DNA of 64,000 bases, from positions 1-64,000 of the forward strand of contig NZ_JACHJG010000001.1 in NCBI RefSeq assembly GCF_014203545.1, in the 5' to 3' direction. Of this stretch, positions 34,569 through 45,727 are shown one piece after another (the first letter of the stretch is position 1; the number at the start of each line of letters is the position of its first letter). The notes beneath the pieces were generated by a model that was not told the origin of the DNA, ran no database searches, and saw only the letters and a list, made by a program, of their open reading frames with translations. A program made the position numbers and the translations under genes. This DNA comes from Streptomyces netropsis. Its GTDB lineage: Bacteria; Actinomycetota; Actinomycetes; Streptomycetales; Streptomycetaceae.

Positions 34569-36356
34569 GTGACTACCACCACCGCCAATCACCATCTTTC
34601 GCCCGCCTTCCCCGGCCGGGCCCCTTGGGGTACCGCCAACAAGCTGCGCGCCTGGCAGGAGGGCGCGATGGGGAAGTACGTACAGGAACAGCCGCGCGAC
34701 TTCCTCGCCGTCGCCACCCCGGGCGCGGGCAAGACCACCTTCGCCCTCACCCTCGCCTCCTGGCTGCTGCACCACCACGTCGTCCAGCAGGTGACCGTGG
34801 TCGCACCCACCGAGCACCTGAAGAAGCAGTGGGCCGAGGCCGCCGCCCGGATAGGCATCAAGCTCGACCCGGAGTACAGCGCCGGCCCCCTCGGCCGCGA
34901 GTACCACGGCGTCGCCGTCACCTACGCCGGTGTCGGTGTGCGGCCCATGCTCCACCGCAACCGCTGCGAGCAGCGCAAGACGCTCGTCATCCTCGACGAG
35001 ATCCACCACGCCGGCGACTCCCGGTCCTGGGGCGAGGCGTGCCTGGAGGCGTTCGAGCCGGCCACCCGCCGGCTGTGCCTGACCGGCACGCCCTTCCGCT
35101 CCGACACCAACCCCATCCCCTTCGTCACGTACGAGGAGGGCAACGACGGCATCCGCCGCTCGTCCGCCGACTACACCTACGGCTACGGCAACGCGCTCGC
35201 CGACGGCGTCGTGCGGCCGGTCATCTTCCTCTCCTACAGCGGCAACATGCGCTGGCGCACCAAGGCGGGCGACGAGCTGGAGGCCCGGCTCGGCGAGCCC
35301 ATGACCAAGGACGCCGTCTCGCAGGCCTGGCGCACCGCCCTGGACCCGCGCGGCGACTGGATGCCGAACGTGCTGCGCGCCGCCGACCAGCGGCTGACCG
35401 AGGTCCGCAAGGGCATCCCGGACGCCGGTGCCCTCGTCATCGCCGCCGACCAGGACTCCGCCCGCGCCTACGCCAAGCTGATCCGGGAGATCACCGGCGA
35501 GGCGGCGACGGTGGTCCTGTCCGACGACACCGGGGCCTCCCAGCGCATCGACGACTTCGCGGCCTCCGACGCCCGCTGGATGGTCGCCGTCCGCATGGTG
35601 TCCGAGGGCGTGGACGTGCCCCGCCTGGCCGTCGGCGTCTACGCGACGACGATCTCCACGCCGCTGTTCTTCGCCCAGGCCGTCGGGCGCTTCGTGCGCT
35701 CGCGCCGCCGTGGCGAGACCGCGTCCGTCTTCGTGCCCACCATCCCCACGCTGCTGACCTTCGCCAACGAGATGGAGGTCGAGCGCGACCACGTCCTCGA
35801 CAAGCCGAAGAAGGACGGCGAGGAGGACCCGTACGCCGAGGAGGACAAGCTCCTCGCCGAGGCCGAGCGCCAGCAGGACGAGGACACCGGCGAGGACGAC
35901 CAGCTCTCCTTCGAGGCGCTGGAGTCCGACGCGGTCTTCGACCGGGTCCTCTACGACGGGGCCGAGTTCGGCATGCAGGCGCACGCGGGCAGCCCGGAGG
36001 AGCAGGACTACCTCGGCATCCCGGGCCTGCTGGAGCCGGACCAGGTGCAGATGCTGCTCCAGAAGCGGCAGGCCCGGCAGATCGCGCACAGCCGCAAGCG
36101 GCCCGACGCGGAGGCCGACCTGCTCGAACTGCCCGCCGAGCGGCGGCCGGTGGTCACCCACAAGGAGATGCTGGAGCTGCGCAAGCAGCTCAACACCCTG
36201 GTCGGGGCGTACGTGCACCAGAGCGGCAAGCCGCACGGTGTGATCCACACCGAGCTGCGCCGGGTGTGCGGGGGACCGCCGAGCGCGGAGGCCACGGCGG
36301 GACAGCTGAACGAGCGGATCAACAAGGTCCGCGAGTGGGCCACGCGCATGAAGTAG
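34569..36356 (+). CDS. DEAD/DEAH-box superfamily 2 helicase
   Basis: A 595-residue SF2 helicase/ATPase. Walker A is ATPGAGKTT (Lys55), Walker B is LVILDEIHH (Asp143), motif III is CLTGTPFR, and motif VI is QAVGRFVRSRRR. An acidic linker (KKDGEEDPYAEEDKLL) lies between the core and a helical C-terminus. It begins at GTG 34569. The architecture resembles UvrB/XPB-like stand-alone helicases of actinobacteria; substrate unknown. The gene is followed by a hairpin and is monocistronic. Confidence 0.9.
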   Translation: MTTTTANHHLSPAFPGRAPWGTANKLRAWQEGAMGKYVQEQPRDFLAVATPGAGKTTFALTLASWLLHHHVVQQVTVVAPTEHLKKQWAEAAARIGIKLDPEYSAGPLGREYHGVAVTYAGVGVRPMLHRNRCEQRKTLVILDEIHHAGDSRSWGEACLEAFEPATRRLCLTGTPFRSDTNPIPFVTYEEGNDGIRRSSADYTYGYGNALADGVVRPVIFLSYSGNMRWRTKAGDELEARLGEPMTKDAVSQAWRTALDPRGDWMPNVLRAADQRLTEVRKGIPDAGALVIAADQDSARAYAKLIREITGEAATVVLSDDTGASQRIDDFAASDARWMVAVRMVSEGVDVPRLAVGVYATTISTPLFFAQAVGRFVRSRRRGETASVFVPTIPTLLTFANEMEVERDHVLDKPKKDGEEDPYAEEDKLLAEAERQQDEDTGEDDQLSFEALESDAVFDRVLYDGAEFGMQAHAGSPEEQDYLGIPGLLEPDQVQMLLQKRQARQIAHSRKRPDAEADLLELPAERRPVVTHKEMLELRKQLNTLVGAYVHQSGKPHGVIHTELRRVCGGPPSAEATAGQLNERINKVREWATRMK

Positions 36357-36366
36357 GACGTCCTCG

Positions 36367-36401
36367 AACGCCGGACGGGCTTGATCGGCCCGTCCGGCGT
36401 T
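36367..36401 (+). terminator. Terminator built from the GCCGGACGGGC repeat
   Basis: aacgccggacgggc and gcccgtccggcgtt form a perfect 14-bp stem with a seven-base loop, 10 bp after the helicase stop. Same core as the dispersed repeats elsewhere in the window. Confidence 0.85.
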
Positions 36402-36672
36402 TGTCGTACGGCTGTCCGCATGCTGGGAACCTCTGCTCGATATTCGTGAATCAGCCGCACGCTGACCGGATTGTGGGCAGACTCTTCCGCTGAGCGGACC
36501 GGCTCGCTACCGTGCCGGTCACGCACACGCCCCGTGGCAGCGCCGCCGCGGAGCGCAGCCGGTGCCATGCGACCAAGCGGCCGGCGGCCTCTTGTCGCGC
36601 GCTGCCGGACGGGACCGGTGGCGCGAAACCCCCACCGGGACGAGAGCCCGCCACTCATCGGAGGAGGGCCTC
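36402..36672 (+). other. Intergenic region before the IclR gene
   Basis: About 270 bp with no convincing gene; the open frame reaching the IclR gene has no family match upstream of its GTG. It should hold the IclR promoter. I see no clear operator. Confidence 0.4.
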
Positions 36673-37314
36673 GTGACCGCGGAGACCTCACAGACACTCG
36701 ACCGGGGACTGCGCGTCCTCAAACTGCTCGCCGATACCGACCACGGCCTGACGGTCACCGAGCTGTCCATCAAGCTCGGCGTCAACCGCACGGTCGTCTA
36801 CCGTCTGCTCGCCACGTTGGAGATGCACGCGCTCGTCCGCCGGGACATAGGCGGCCGTGCCAGAGTCGGGCTCGGTGTGCTGCGGCTCGGCCGCCAGGTG
36901 CATCCGCTCGTCCGGGAGGCGGCCCTGCCCGCCCTGCGCTCCCTGGCCGAGGACATAGGCGCCACCGCCCACCTCACGCTCGTCGACGGCACCGAGGCGC
37001 TCGCGGTGGCCGTCGTCGAGCCGACGTGGACGGACTACCACGTGGCCTACCGCGCCGGGTTCCGGCATCCGCTGGACCGGGGCGCGGCGGGCCGGGCGAT
37101 ACTCGCCGCCCGCCGGGGCGAGGTCGACAGCCCCGGCTACATGCTCACCCACGGCGAACTGGAGGCCGGCGCGAGCGGGGCGGCCGCGCCCCTGCTCGGG
37201 GTGACCGGCATCGAGGGCAGCGTGGGCGTCGTCATGCTCGCCGACTCCGTACCCGCCCGGGTCGGCCCCCGGGTGATGGAAGCGGCGAAGGAGGTCGCGG
37301 ACGCCCTGCGCTGA
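36673..37314 (+). CDS. IclR-family transcriptional regulator
   Basis: A 213-residue regulator: winged helix TLDRGLRVLKLLADTDHGLT, then VTELSIKLGVNRTVVYRLLA, and an IclR effector domain (GATAHLTLVDGTEALAVAVV; AYRAGFRHPLDRGAAGRAIL). It is shorter than the usual 240-260 residues because the C-terminal helices are reduced. GTG 36673 is supported by gaggaggg seven bases upstream. No catabolic operon lies beside it, so its target is unclear. Confidence 0.88.
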   Translation: MTAETSQTLDRGLRVLKLLADTDHGLTVTELSIKLGVNRTVVYRLLATLEMHALVRRDIGGRARVGLGVLRLGRQVHPLVREAALPALRSLAEDIGATAHLTLVDGTEALAVAVVEPTWTDYHVAYRAGFRHPLDRGAAGRAILAARRGEVDSPGYMLTHGELEAGASGAAAPLLGVTGIEGSVGVVMLADSVPARVGPRVMEAAKEVADALR

Positions 37315-37426
37315 CGCTGCGCTGAGCTTGTTCGGGTTCCCTCGGGGGCCCCCGGGCGGGTGGTTCGGCTTCCGCCGCGCCGACGCCATTGCGAGGGCGC
37401 GCGGCAGGCCTGGGTCGTCCGCACCA

Positions 37427-37510
37427 CCGCTGCGCGGCGGTGTCCTCAAAGGGCGCTTGCCGCCGTAGGCGGCACGGGCGGCCCGCAGCCGAAGATCCGC
37501 CGGACATGGC
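37427..37510. repeat. Dispersed repeat element copy
   Basis: Contains a 23-bp block (37427-37449, beginning ccgctgcgcggcggtgtcct) identical to 52552-52574, then ccgccgtaggcggc and gaagatccgccggac, which recurs at 60.2 kb. It fills most of the gap between the IclR and protease genes. Confidence 0.75.
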
Positions 37511-37572
37511 CCAGCGGCCGGCGGCCCGCGGCCCGCGTCACATCGGGATCACGAGTGAACTAGATTCGCTGC

Positions 37573-38373
37573 ATGCCAGCTGTGTCTCTCCTCGCTCGAT
37601 CGCGTGCCCGCACCCTCGCGGTCTGCGCGACGCTCGTCACCGCCCTGCTCGCGGTCGCGGCGTTCGTGCCGCTGCCGTTCGCGATCGCGCAACCCGGCTC
37701 GACCGTGAACGTCCTCGGCTCCGACGACCGCAAGCCCGTGATCACCATCAGCGGTGCCGCGAGCCGGCGGACCAGCGGGCAGCTGCGCATGACCACCATC
37801 CTGGCCACCGGCCCGCAGGTGGACGCGAGCCTGAGCGACGTCCTCGACAGCTGGTTCCGCTCCGACCGCGCCGTCATGCCGCGCGACTCCGTCTACCCGC
37901 CGGGCAAGTCGGACGAGGAAGCCGAGAAGCACAACCTCGCCGAGATGGCGAAGTCGCAGGACAGCGCCGCCCAGGCCGCGCTGCGCTATCTCAAGCGTTC
38001 CCCGAAGGACGTGAAGGTCGACCTCCGCCTCGCCGACATCGGCGGGCCGAGCGCCGGGCTGTTCTTCGCGCTCGGCATCGTCGACAAGCTCGACGGCGAC
38101 GGCCGCGGCGGCGACCTCACCGGCGGCCGGACGATCGCGGGCACCGGCACCATCGAACCGGACGGCACGGTGGGCGCGGTCGGCGGCGTGGCGCTCAAGA
38201 CGCAGGCCGCAAAGCGGGACGGCGCGACCGTCTTCCTCGTCCCGAAGGACGAGTGCTCGGACGCCGACGGCCAGGTCCCGAACGGTCTGCGGCTGATCCC
38301 GGTGACCGAGCTGAAGGACGCGGTGGCCTCGCTGCGCGCCCTGGCGGCCGGGCAGAAGGTCCCCAGCTGCTGA
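37573..38373 (+). CDS. Membrane-anchored Lon-like S16 serine protease
   Basis: A 266-residue protein with an N-terminal span (LAVCATLVTALLAVAAFVPL) and an extracellular Lon-type proteolytic domain. The catalytic dyad is Ser160 in IGGPSAGLFFALG and Lys209 in GGVALKTQAAKRDGA. There is no AAA+ ATPase, and the PDZ domain common in the longer YlbL-type family is not obvious. ATG 37573 is a good start. It may process envelope proteins; no substrate is evident. Confidence 0.82.
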   Translation: MPAVSLLARSRARTLAVCATLVTALLAVAAFVPLPFAIAQPGSTVNVLGSDDRKPVITISGAASRRTSGQLRMTTILATGPQVDASLSDVLDSWFRSDRAVMPRDSVYPPGKSDEEAEKHNLAEMAKSQDSAAQAALRYLKRSPKDVKVDLRLADIGGPSAGLFFALGIVDKLDGDGRGGDLTGGRTIAGTGTIEPDGTVGAVGGVALKTQAAKRDGATVFLVPKDECSDADGQVPNGLRLIPVTELKDAVASLRALAAGQKVPSC

Positions 38374-38403
38374 CCACCGCCGGGGCCCCGGCGGCACCGG
38401 CCG

Positions 38404-39405
38404 TCAGCCCTTCTTGATGAACCCCTCCTTGATCAGCCAGTCCTTGGCCACGTCGTGCGGGTCCTCCCCGTCCACGTCGACCTTCGCGTTCAGCTCCCGC
38501 GCCACGTCGTTCGTCAGCTTCGCCGTGATCGGGTCGAGCACGTCCTTGATCGCCGGGTACTTCTTCATCGCCTTGGCGTTGATCTCCGGGGCGGCGTTGT
38601 AGTTGGGGAAGAAGTGCTTGTCGTCCGCCATCACCGCGAGGTTCATGGCCTTGATGCGGCCGTCGGTGGTGAAGACCTCTCCGAACGTGCACGAGCCGCC
38701 GCCCGAGACCTGGGTGTAGATGATGCCGCCGTCCATCTTCTGGATGCGGGAGGCCGGGACGTTCATGCCGTAGGCCTTCGCCATCCCCGGCAGTCCGTCG
38801 TTGCGGGCCGCGAACTCGCTCTCCACGCACAGCGACACCGCCGACGGGTCCGACTTCGACAGCGCGGCGACGTCGGAGAGCGTCTTCGTCCCGTACTTCT
38901 TCTCGTTCGCCCGGTTCAGCGCCAGCGCGTACGTGTTGTTGAGCGCGGCGGGCGCGAGCCAGGTGATGCCGTTGCGGGCGTCCGCCTCCGCCACCGCCCG
39001 CCACTGCTCCCGCGGGTCGGTGATCGGCCTGTCGTGACCGAGATAGGTGATCCAGGCGGTGCCGGTGTACTCGTACATCCCGTCCGCGCCACCGGTCTTG
39101 ACCGCCTCGCGGGCGCCGATCGACCCCTGGATGTTGGTGCGGTCCAGGACGCTCGCACCCGCCGCCTTGAAGGCGAGGCCCATGATCTGGCCGAGGATGA
39201 TGTTCTCGCTGAAGTTCTTCGAGGTCACGGTCAGGTCCGCGCCCTTGAGCGGCAGCCCCTGGCCGACCGAACCGGGCACCACGTCGTCGACCATCGGCGA
39301 GCCGCTCGTCAGACCGCAGCCGCCGAGGGCGAGCGGGCCCAGCAGCGCGCCCGCGAGGGCCGCGGCCCAGACCGTGCGCGCCGCGCCGCCCGTACGCACC
39401 CCCAT
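38404..39405 (-). CDS. Glycine betaine/choline-type ABC substrate-binding lipoprotein
   Basis: A 333-residue OpuAC/ProX-family binder. The lipobox is LALGGC (Cys30), followed by LTVTSKNFSENIILGQIMG, the OsmF/OpuCC signature. Its ATG overlaps the permease stop by one base (TGATG). It is last of a four-gene minus-strand operon (permease, ATPase, permease, binder). Compatible-solute uptake under osmotic stress is the family role. The exact ligand (betaine, choline, carnitine) cannot be read. Confidence 0.9.
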   Translation of the reverse strand: MGVRTGGAARTVWAAALAGALLGPLALGGCGLTSGSPMVDDVVPGSVGQGLPLKGADLTVTSKNFSENIILGQIMGLAFKAAGASVLDRTNIQGSIGAREAVKTGGADGMYEYTGTAWITYLGHDRPITDPREQWRAVAEADARNGITWLAPAALNNTYALALNRANEKKYGTKTLSDVAALSKSDPSAVSLCVESEFAARNDGLPGMAKAYGMNVPASRIQKMDGGIIYTQVSGGGSCTFGEVFTTDGRIKAMNLAVMADDKHFFPNYNAAPEINAKAMKKYPAIKDVLDPITAKLTNDVARELNAKVDVDGEDPHDVAKDWLIKEGFIKKG

Positions 39406-40337
39406 CAGGTGCCCCCCTCCAGCCCGCGCGGCCGCAGCAGCAGCTCCGCCAGGGACGCCAGCCAGTCCACCAGCAGCGCCAGCGCCACCGTCAGCACCGA
39501 CCCCAGCACCAGCACCGACATCCGCTGATTGGTGATGCCGGAGGCGATCAGGTCGCCCAGCCCGCCGCCCCCGCCGAAGTACGCGAGGGTCGCCGTGCCC
39601 ACGTTCAGGACGAGCGCGGTGCGCACCCCCGCGAGGATCAGCGGTACGGCCAGCGGCAGTTCGACCCTGCGCAGCACCCCGAGGGGGGACATGCCGATGC
39701 CCCGCGCGGCCTCCACCAGCGTCGGGTCGATGGCCTTCAGACCCGCGACGGTGTTGGCGAGCACGGGCAGGACCGCGTAGGCGATGATCCCGATCAGCGC
39801 GGCCCGGGTGCCGATGCCGAGCCAGATCACCAGCAGCGCCAGCAGGCCGATCGCGGGTGTGGCCTGGCCGACGTTGGCGACCCCCATCACCACGGGCGCG
39901 GCGGGCCGCAGCCTGCGGCGGGTGAGCAGGATGCCCAGCGGAATGGCGATGATCAGCACGAAGAAGGTGGAGACGACGGTGAGATAGATGTGCTGGCGCA
40001 GGCGCAGCCACACATTGCCGTCGTCGATGGAGTTGCGGGCGATGGAGTCGAGGTCGGCGCCGCGGAACCAGAGCCAGGTGGCGAGCAGCACCACGGTCAG
40101 GACGGCGGGCAGGAAGGTCAGCTTCTGCCACGTGATGCGGCGGCGCACGGGTGCCGGGGTGGGCGCGGGCGGCGACTGCCCGTCGCGGCCGGGGCCGTCG
40201 AGTCCGGTACCGGTCGCACCCCGCGGGTGCGGTCCGGCGGTGCCGGGCTCCTCCGGGTCGCGGAAGGCGATGCCCTGGACCTCGTGCTCGCCCGCGTGCC
40301 GTTCGCCCTCGGGCGGCGGCCCGTCCCCGCGCGTCAC
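39405..40337 (-). CDS. Osmoprotectant ABC transporter permease (ProW/OpuCD type)
   Basis: A 310-residue permease with an unusual 65-residue Pro/Gly-rich cytoplasmic start (GATGTGLDGPGRDGQ) before the first span. The BPD permease loop VEAARGIGMSPLGVLRRVEL is present. Five to six spans follow, ending TVALALLVDWLASLAELLL. GTG 40337 gives the full length; a start nearer the first span is possible. It pairs with the second permease of the operon. Confidence 0.87.
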   Translation of the reverse strand: MTRGDGPPPEGERHAGEHEVQGIAFRDPEEPGTAGPHPRGATGTGLDGPGRDGQSPPAPTPAPVRRRITWQKLTFLPAVLTVVLLATWLWFRGADLDSIARNSIDDGNVWLRLRQHIYLTVVSTFFVLIIAIPLGILLTRRRLRPAAPVVMGVANVGQATPAIGLLALLVIWLGIGTRAALIGIIAYAVLPVLANTVAGLKAIDPTLVEAARGIGMSPLGVLRRVELPLAVPLILAGVRTALVLNVGTATLAYFGGGGGLGDLIASGITNQRMSVLVLGSVLTVALALLVDWLASLAELLLRPRGLEGGT

Positions 40338-40368
40338 GGTGTCACCTCCGGGCGCGCCGGGCCTCGCC

Positions 40369-41661
40369 TCATGGCCGTCCCCCCTGCCCGCCGGTCGTGC
40401 CCTCCTGCTCCTGCCGGGTCTGGTGGGCGCGCTGCTCCTCCAGTTCGTGCTGGTGCTCCACGGCGTCGAGCCGGTCCTCCTCCAGCAGTTGCTGGACGGA
40501 GTTCATGAGCGTCTCCATGTCCACCACGCCCTCGTACACCCCGCGCCGCCCGGTCACCGCGACCCGCCCGGTGTTGTCCGTCAGCACCGCCTCCAGTGCG
40601 TCGCGCAGGGTCGCGTCCCGGGTGACCGTGTCGTGCACGAGCGTGCCCGCCCGGGCCAGCGATCCCTTGGCGCGCATCAGGTCGCCGCGCCGCAGCCACT
40701 TGTACGGGCGGTGGTGGCGGTCCAGCAGCAGCAGCTCGTTCGTGGTGCCCGAGCGCAGCTTGTCGAATATCGACTGGAGCGGGTCGTCGATGGTGGCGGT
40801 CGGGAAGTCCACCACCGGCACGTCCCGGACGCGGGTGAGGTTGAGCCGCTTGAGCGCCGCGCCGGCGCCGACGAAGCCGGAGACGAAGTCGTCGGCCGGG
40901 TTGGTGAGGATCGCCTCGGGGGTGTCGAACTGGGCGATGTGCGAGCGTTCGCGCAGTACCGCGATGCGGTCGCCGAGCTTGATGGCCTCGTCGAAGTCGT
41001 GGGTGACGAAGACGATCGTCTTGTGCAGCTCGTGCTGGAGCCGGATCAGCTCGTCCTGGAGGTGGTCGCGGGTGATCGGGTCGACCGCGCCGAACGGCTC
41101 GTCCATCAGGAGGACGGGCGGGTCGGCGGCCAGCGCGCGGGCGACCCCGACGCGCTGCTGCTGCCCGCCGGAGAGCTGCCGGGGGTAGCGGCCCTGGAAC
41201 TCGCCCGCGTCCAGCCCCACCAGATCCAGCATCTCCTCCACCCGGGCGCCGATCCGCGCCTTCGACCAGCCCGTCATCCTCGGCACGAGCGCGATGTTCT
41301 GCGCGACGGTCATATGGGGGAAGAGCCCGGAGGACTGGATCGCGTAGCCGATCTTGCGGCGCAGCTTCACCGGGTCCATGTCGGTGACGTCCTCGTCGTC
41401 GATCCGGATCCGGCCCGACGTCGGCTCGATCAGCCGATTGATCATCTTCATCGTGGTGGTCTTGCCGCAGCCGGACGGGCCCACGAAGACCACCAGCTCA
41501 CCGGCCTTGATCTCCATGTTGACGCTGTCCACGGCGGGGGTGGCGCTGCCCGGATAGCGCTTGGTGAGGTTCTCCAGCACGATGGTGGCGCCGGACGGTT
41601 TCGGGCCGGCGGGGGACTGCTTCGCCCCCCGCGGTGGTGGTGCGGCGGACGACTCAGGCAC
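40369..41661 (-). CDS. Osmoprotectant ABC transporter ATPase with CBS domains (ProV/OpuCA)
   Basis: A 430-residue ATPase. Walker A is GPSGCGKTTT (61-70), signature LSGGQQQRVGVARAL, Walker B VLLMDEPFGAVDP, and H-loop IVFVTHDFDEA. After about residue 270 come two CBS-like domains (DRHHRPYKWLRRGDLMRAKG; LEAVLTDNTGRVAVTGRRG), which sense ionic strength in OpuA systems. The tail is Gln/Glu-rich (HQHELEEQRAHQTRQEQ). The start codon GTG 41661 lies within the permease gene, an 8-bp overlap. Confidence 0.93.
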   Translation of the reverse strand: MPESSAAPPPRGAKQSPAGPKPSGATIVLENLTKRYPGSATPAVDSVNMEIKAGELVVFVGPSGCGKTTTMKMINRLIEPTSGRIRIDDEDVTDMDPVKLRRKIGYAIQSSGLFPHMTVAQNIALVPRMTGWSKARIGARVEEMLDLVGLDAGEFQGRYPRQLSGGQQQRVGVARALAADPPVLLMDEPFGAVDPITRDHLQDELIRLQHELHKTIVFVTHDFDEAIKLGDRIAVLRERSHIAQFDTPEAILTNPADDFVSGFVGAGAALKRLNLTRVRDVPVVDFPTATIDDPLQSIFDKLRSGTTNELLLLDRHHRPYKWLRRGDLMRAKGSLARAGTLVHDTVTRDATLRDALEAVLTDNTGRVAVTGRRGVYEGVVDMETLMNSVQQLLEEDRLDAVEHQHELEEQRAHQTRQEQEGTTGGQGGRP

Positions 41662-42301
41662 GGATCCCCCTCGGAATGGTCAGCCGGCCGATCAGGACGT
41701 ACGCGGCGTCGAAGAGCAGCGCGAGGACGATGATGCCGAGCGTCCCCGCGAGCACCTGGTTGAGCGCGTTGGCGCTGCCCAGCGACGAGATGCCCCGGAA
41801 GATCTCGTTGCCGAGGCCGGGCCCCGAGGCGTAGGCGGCGATCGCGGCGATGCCCATCAGCATCTGCGTGGAGACCCGGATGCCGGTGAGGATCGGCGGC
41901 CAGGCCAGCGGCAGCTCGACCCGGAACAGCCGGGCGGGCCGGGACATGCCGATGCCGGTCGCCGCGTCCACCAGCGAGGCGTCCACCCCGCGCAGGCCGA
42001 CGATCGAGTTGCGGACGATCGGCAGCAGCCCGTACAGGGTCAGCGCCGTGACCGTGGGGGCCACCCCGAGGCCCATGATCGGGATGAGCAGACCGATCAT
42101 GGCCAGGGAGGGGATGGTCAGGATCGTCGCGGTCGAGGTGACGGCGAGATTGCCGGCCCACTCGGTGCGGTAGGTGGCCACGCCGATCGTCACGCCGAGC
42201 AGGGTGGCGACGACCATGCACTGGAACACCGCGCTGGCGTGCTGGTACGTGTCCGCCAGCAACTGGGCGTGGCGGTTGCCGACGTACTCCCAGAAGCTCA
42301 C
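41654..42301 (-). CDS. Osmoprotectant ABC transporter permease
   Basis: A 215-residue permease of the BPD superfamily, first gene of the operon. The loop VDAATGIGMSRPARLFRVEL contacts the ATPase. Five spans are visible (VFQCMVVATLLGVTIGVA; ATILTIPSLAMIGLLIPI; others). GTG 42301 begins MSFWEYVGNRHAQ, the normal start of the OpuCB group. The promoter must lie in 42302-42430, where a short GTGCTTC tandem also sits. Confidence 0.9.
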   Translation of the reverse strand: MSFWEYVGNRHAQLLADTYQHASAVFQCMVVATLLGVTIGVATYRTEWAGNLAVTSTATILTIPSLAMIGLLIPIMGLGVAPTVTALTLYGLLPIVRNSIVGLRGVDASLVDAATGIGMSRPARLFRVELPLAWPPILTGIRVSTQMLMGIAAIAAYASGPGLGNEIFRGISSLGSANALNQVLAGTLGIIVLALLFDAAYVLIGRLTIPRGIRA

Positions 42302-42360
42302 CCGCTCCTCCTCGCCGATATCGCCGAGTCAGTTCCCTCGTCGTCAGTACCTCGTCCTCG

Positions 42361-42388
42361 GTGCTTCGTGCTTCGTGCTTCGTGCTCG
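42361..42388 (+). repeat. 7-bp tandem repeat GTGCTTC
   Basis: gtgcttc occurs three times in a row and a fourth copy is altered (gtgctcg). It lies in the gap between the osmoprotectant operon start and the end of the Lrp gene. Too short to assign a role. Confidence 0.75.
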
Positions 42389-42430
42389 GTCCCTCGTGCC
42401 CGGTCCCCGGTGCGCGGCCGGTCCGCGTCC

Positions 42431-44162
<1,732 letters not shown>

Positions 44163-44230
44163 CCGGACCGGGGGTCCCGGCGGGGCGGCTGCCCCTGAGC
44201 GGGGGCGGGCCCCAAGAACGCCCGAGGTCG

Positions 44231-44259
44231 CCGGGCGGGCTGATTTTCGGCCCGTCCGG
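44231..44259 (+). terminator. Hairpin terminator after hppD
   Basis: ccgggcgggc and gcccgtccgg form a 10-bp stem with one G-U and a nine-base loop containing TTTT. It lies 70 bp after hppD and only 15 bp before the glcD start, so it may act as an attenuator for glcD as well. Confidence 0.65.
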
Positions 44260-44274
44260 TGACAAGGTGAGGGT

Positions 44275-45663
44275 ATGGGCGATCTGATCAAGGTGCTCCA
44301 CGAAGGCCTCCCCGTCGAAGCCGTCCTCACCGACCCCGACGTCACCCGCGCGTACGCCAACGACATGGCGAGCTTCTGCGCCTCCGGCACCCCCGCCGTC
44401 GTCGTGCTGCCACGCACCGTCGAGCAGGTGCGGCACGTCATGCGCACCGCGACCGCGCTGCGCGTCCCCGTCGTCCCGCAAGGGGCCCGCACGGGGCTGT
44501 CCGGCGCGGCCAACGCCAGCGACGGCTGCATCGTGCTCTCGCTCGTCAAGATGGACCGGATCATCGAGATCAACCCGGTCGACCGGGTCGCGGTCGTCGA
44601 GCCGGGGGTCGTCAACGCCGTCCTCTCCCGTGCCGTCGCCGAGCAGGGCCTCTACTATCCGCCGGACCCCTCCAGTTGGGAACAGTGCACCATCGGCGGC
44701 AACATCGGCACCGCCTCCGGCGGCCTGTGCTGCGTCAAGTACGGGGTCACCGCCGAGTACGTCCTCGGCCTCGACGTCGTCCTCGCCGACGGGCGGCTGA
44801 TGAGCACCGGCCGCCGCACCGCCAAGGGCGTCGCGGGCTACGACCTCACCCGTCTCTTCGTCGGTTCCGAGGGCAGCCTCGGCATCGTCGTCCGGGCGGT
44901 CCTCGCGCTCAAGCCCGCACCGCCCGAACAGCGGGTGCTGGCCGCCGAGTTCCCCTCCGCCGCCGCGGCCTGCGCGGCCGTCTGCGAGATCATGGCCCGC
45001 GGCCACGCGCCCTCACTGCTGGAGCTGATGGACCGCACGTCCGTCCGTGCCGTCAACGCGATGACGCACATGGGCCTGCCCGACACCACCGAAGCCCTGC
45101 TGCTCGCCGCCTTCGACACCCCCGACCCGGCCCCCGACCTCGCGGCCGTCGCCGAACTGTGCACCGCCGCCGGGGCCACCGAGGTCGTCCCCGCCGACTC
45201 CGCCGCCGAGTCCGACCTCCTCCTCCAGGCCCGCCGGATGACGCTGACCGCCCTGGAGACCCTCAGACCCGCCACGATGATCGACGACGTCTGCGTGCCG
45301 CGCTCCCGGCTCGCCGACATGCTCGACGGCACCGCGGCCATCGCCGAGAAGTACGCCCTCACCATCGGCGTCTGCGCGCACGCCGGGGACGGCAACACCC
45401 ACCCCGTCGTCTGCTTCGACCCCGCCGACCCCGACGAGGCGCGCCGCGCCCGCGAGTCCTTCGACGAGATCATGGCCCTCGGCCTGGAGCTCGGCGGCAC
45501 GATCACCGGCGAGCACGGCGTGGGCGTGCTGAAGAAGGAGTGGCTGGCCAGGGAACTCGGGCCGGTGGGCCTGGAGATGCAGCGGGGCATCAAGGCGGTC
45601 TTCGACCCGCTCGGCCTGCTCAACCCGGGGAAGGTCCTGGACCTCTGCCCTCCGGGCGGCTGA
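44275..45663 (+). CDS. FAD-linked oxidase, GlcD (glycolate/D-lactate dehydrogenase) type
   Basis: A 462-residue flavoprotein of the FAD_binding_4 and FAD-oxidase_C families. The FAD site is VPQGARTGLSGAANASDGCI (about 64-83) and CTIGGNIGTASGG; the C-terminal active-site region is THPVVCFDP and TITGEHGVGVLKKEW. It oxidises an alpha-hydroxy acid such as glycolate or D-lactate; the substrate is not determined by sequence. ATG 44275 follows aaggtgaggg. No GlcE or GlcF partner is adjacent. Confidence 0.9.
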   Translation: MGDLIKVLHEGLPVEAVLTDPDVTRAYANDMASFCASGTPAVVVLPRTVEQVRHVMRTATALRVPVVPQGARTGLSGAANASDGCIVLSLVKMDRIIEINPVDRVAVVEPGVVNAVLSRAVAEQGLYYPPDPSSWEQCTIGGNIGTASGGLCCVKYGVTAEYVLGLDVVLADGRLMSTGRRTAKGVAGYDLTRLFVGSEGSLGIVVRAVLALKPAPPEQRVLAAEFPSAAAACAAVCEIMARGHAPSLLELMDRTSVRAVNAMTHMGLPDTTEALLLAAFDTPDPAPDLAAVAELCTAAGATEVVPADSAAESDLLLQARRMTLTALETLRPATMIDDVCVPRSRLADMLDGTAAIAEKYALTIGVCAHAGDGNTHPVVCFDPADPDEARRARESFDEIMALGLELGGTITGEHGVGVLKKEWLARELGPVGLEMQRGIKAVFDPLGLLNPGKVLDLCPPGG

Positions 45664-45727
45664 GCCCACCGGTCCCTGACCTGCGGCCGTCCTGCCGCCT
45701 GCGGCGGCGGGCGCCCTGCGGGCGCGT

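Noticed and set aside
32904..36248. 1114-codon minus-strand frame over the MFS and helicase genes
   Set aside because: Same reason: antisense to two well-supported genes and compositionally a GC artefact.
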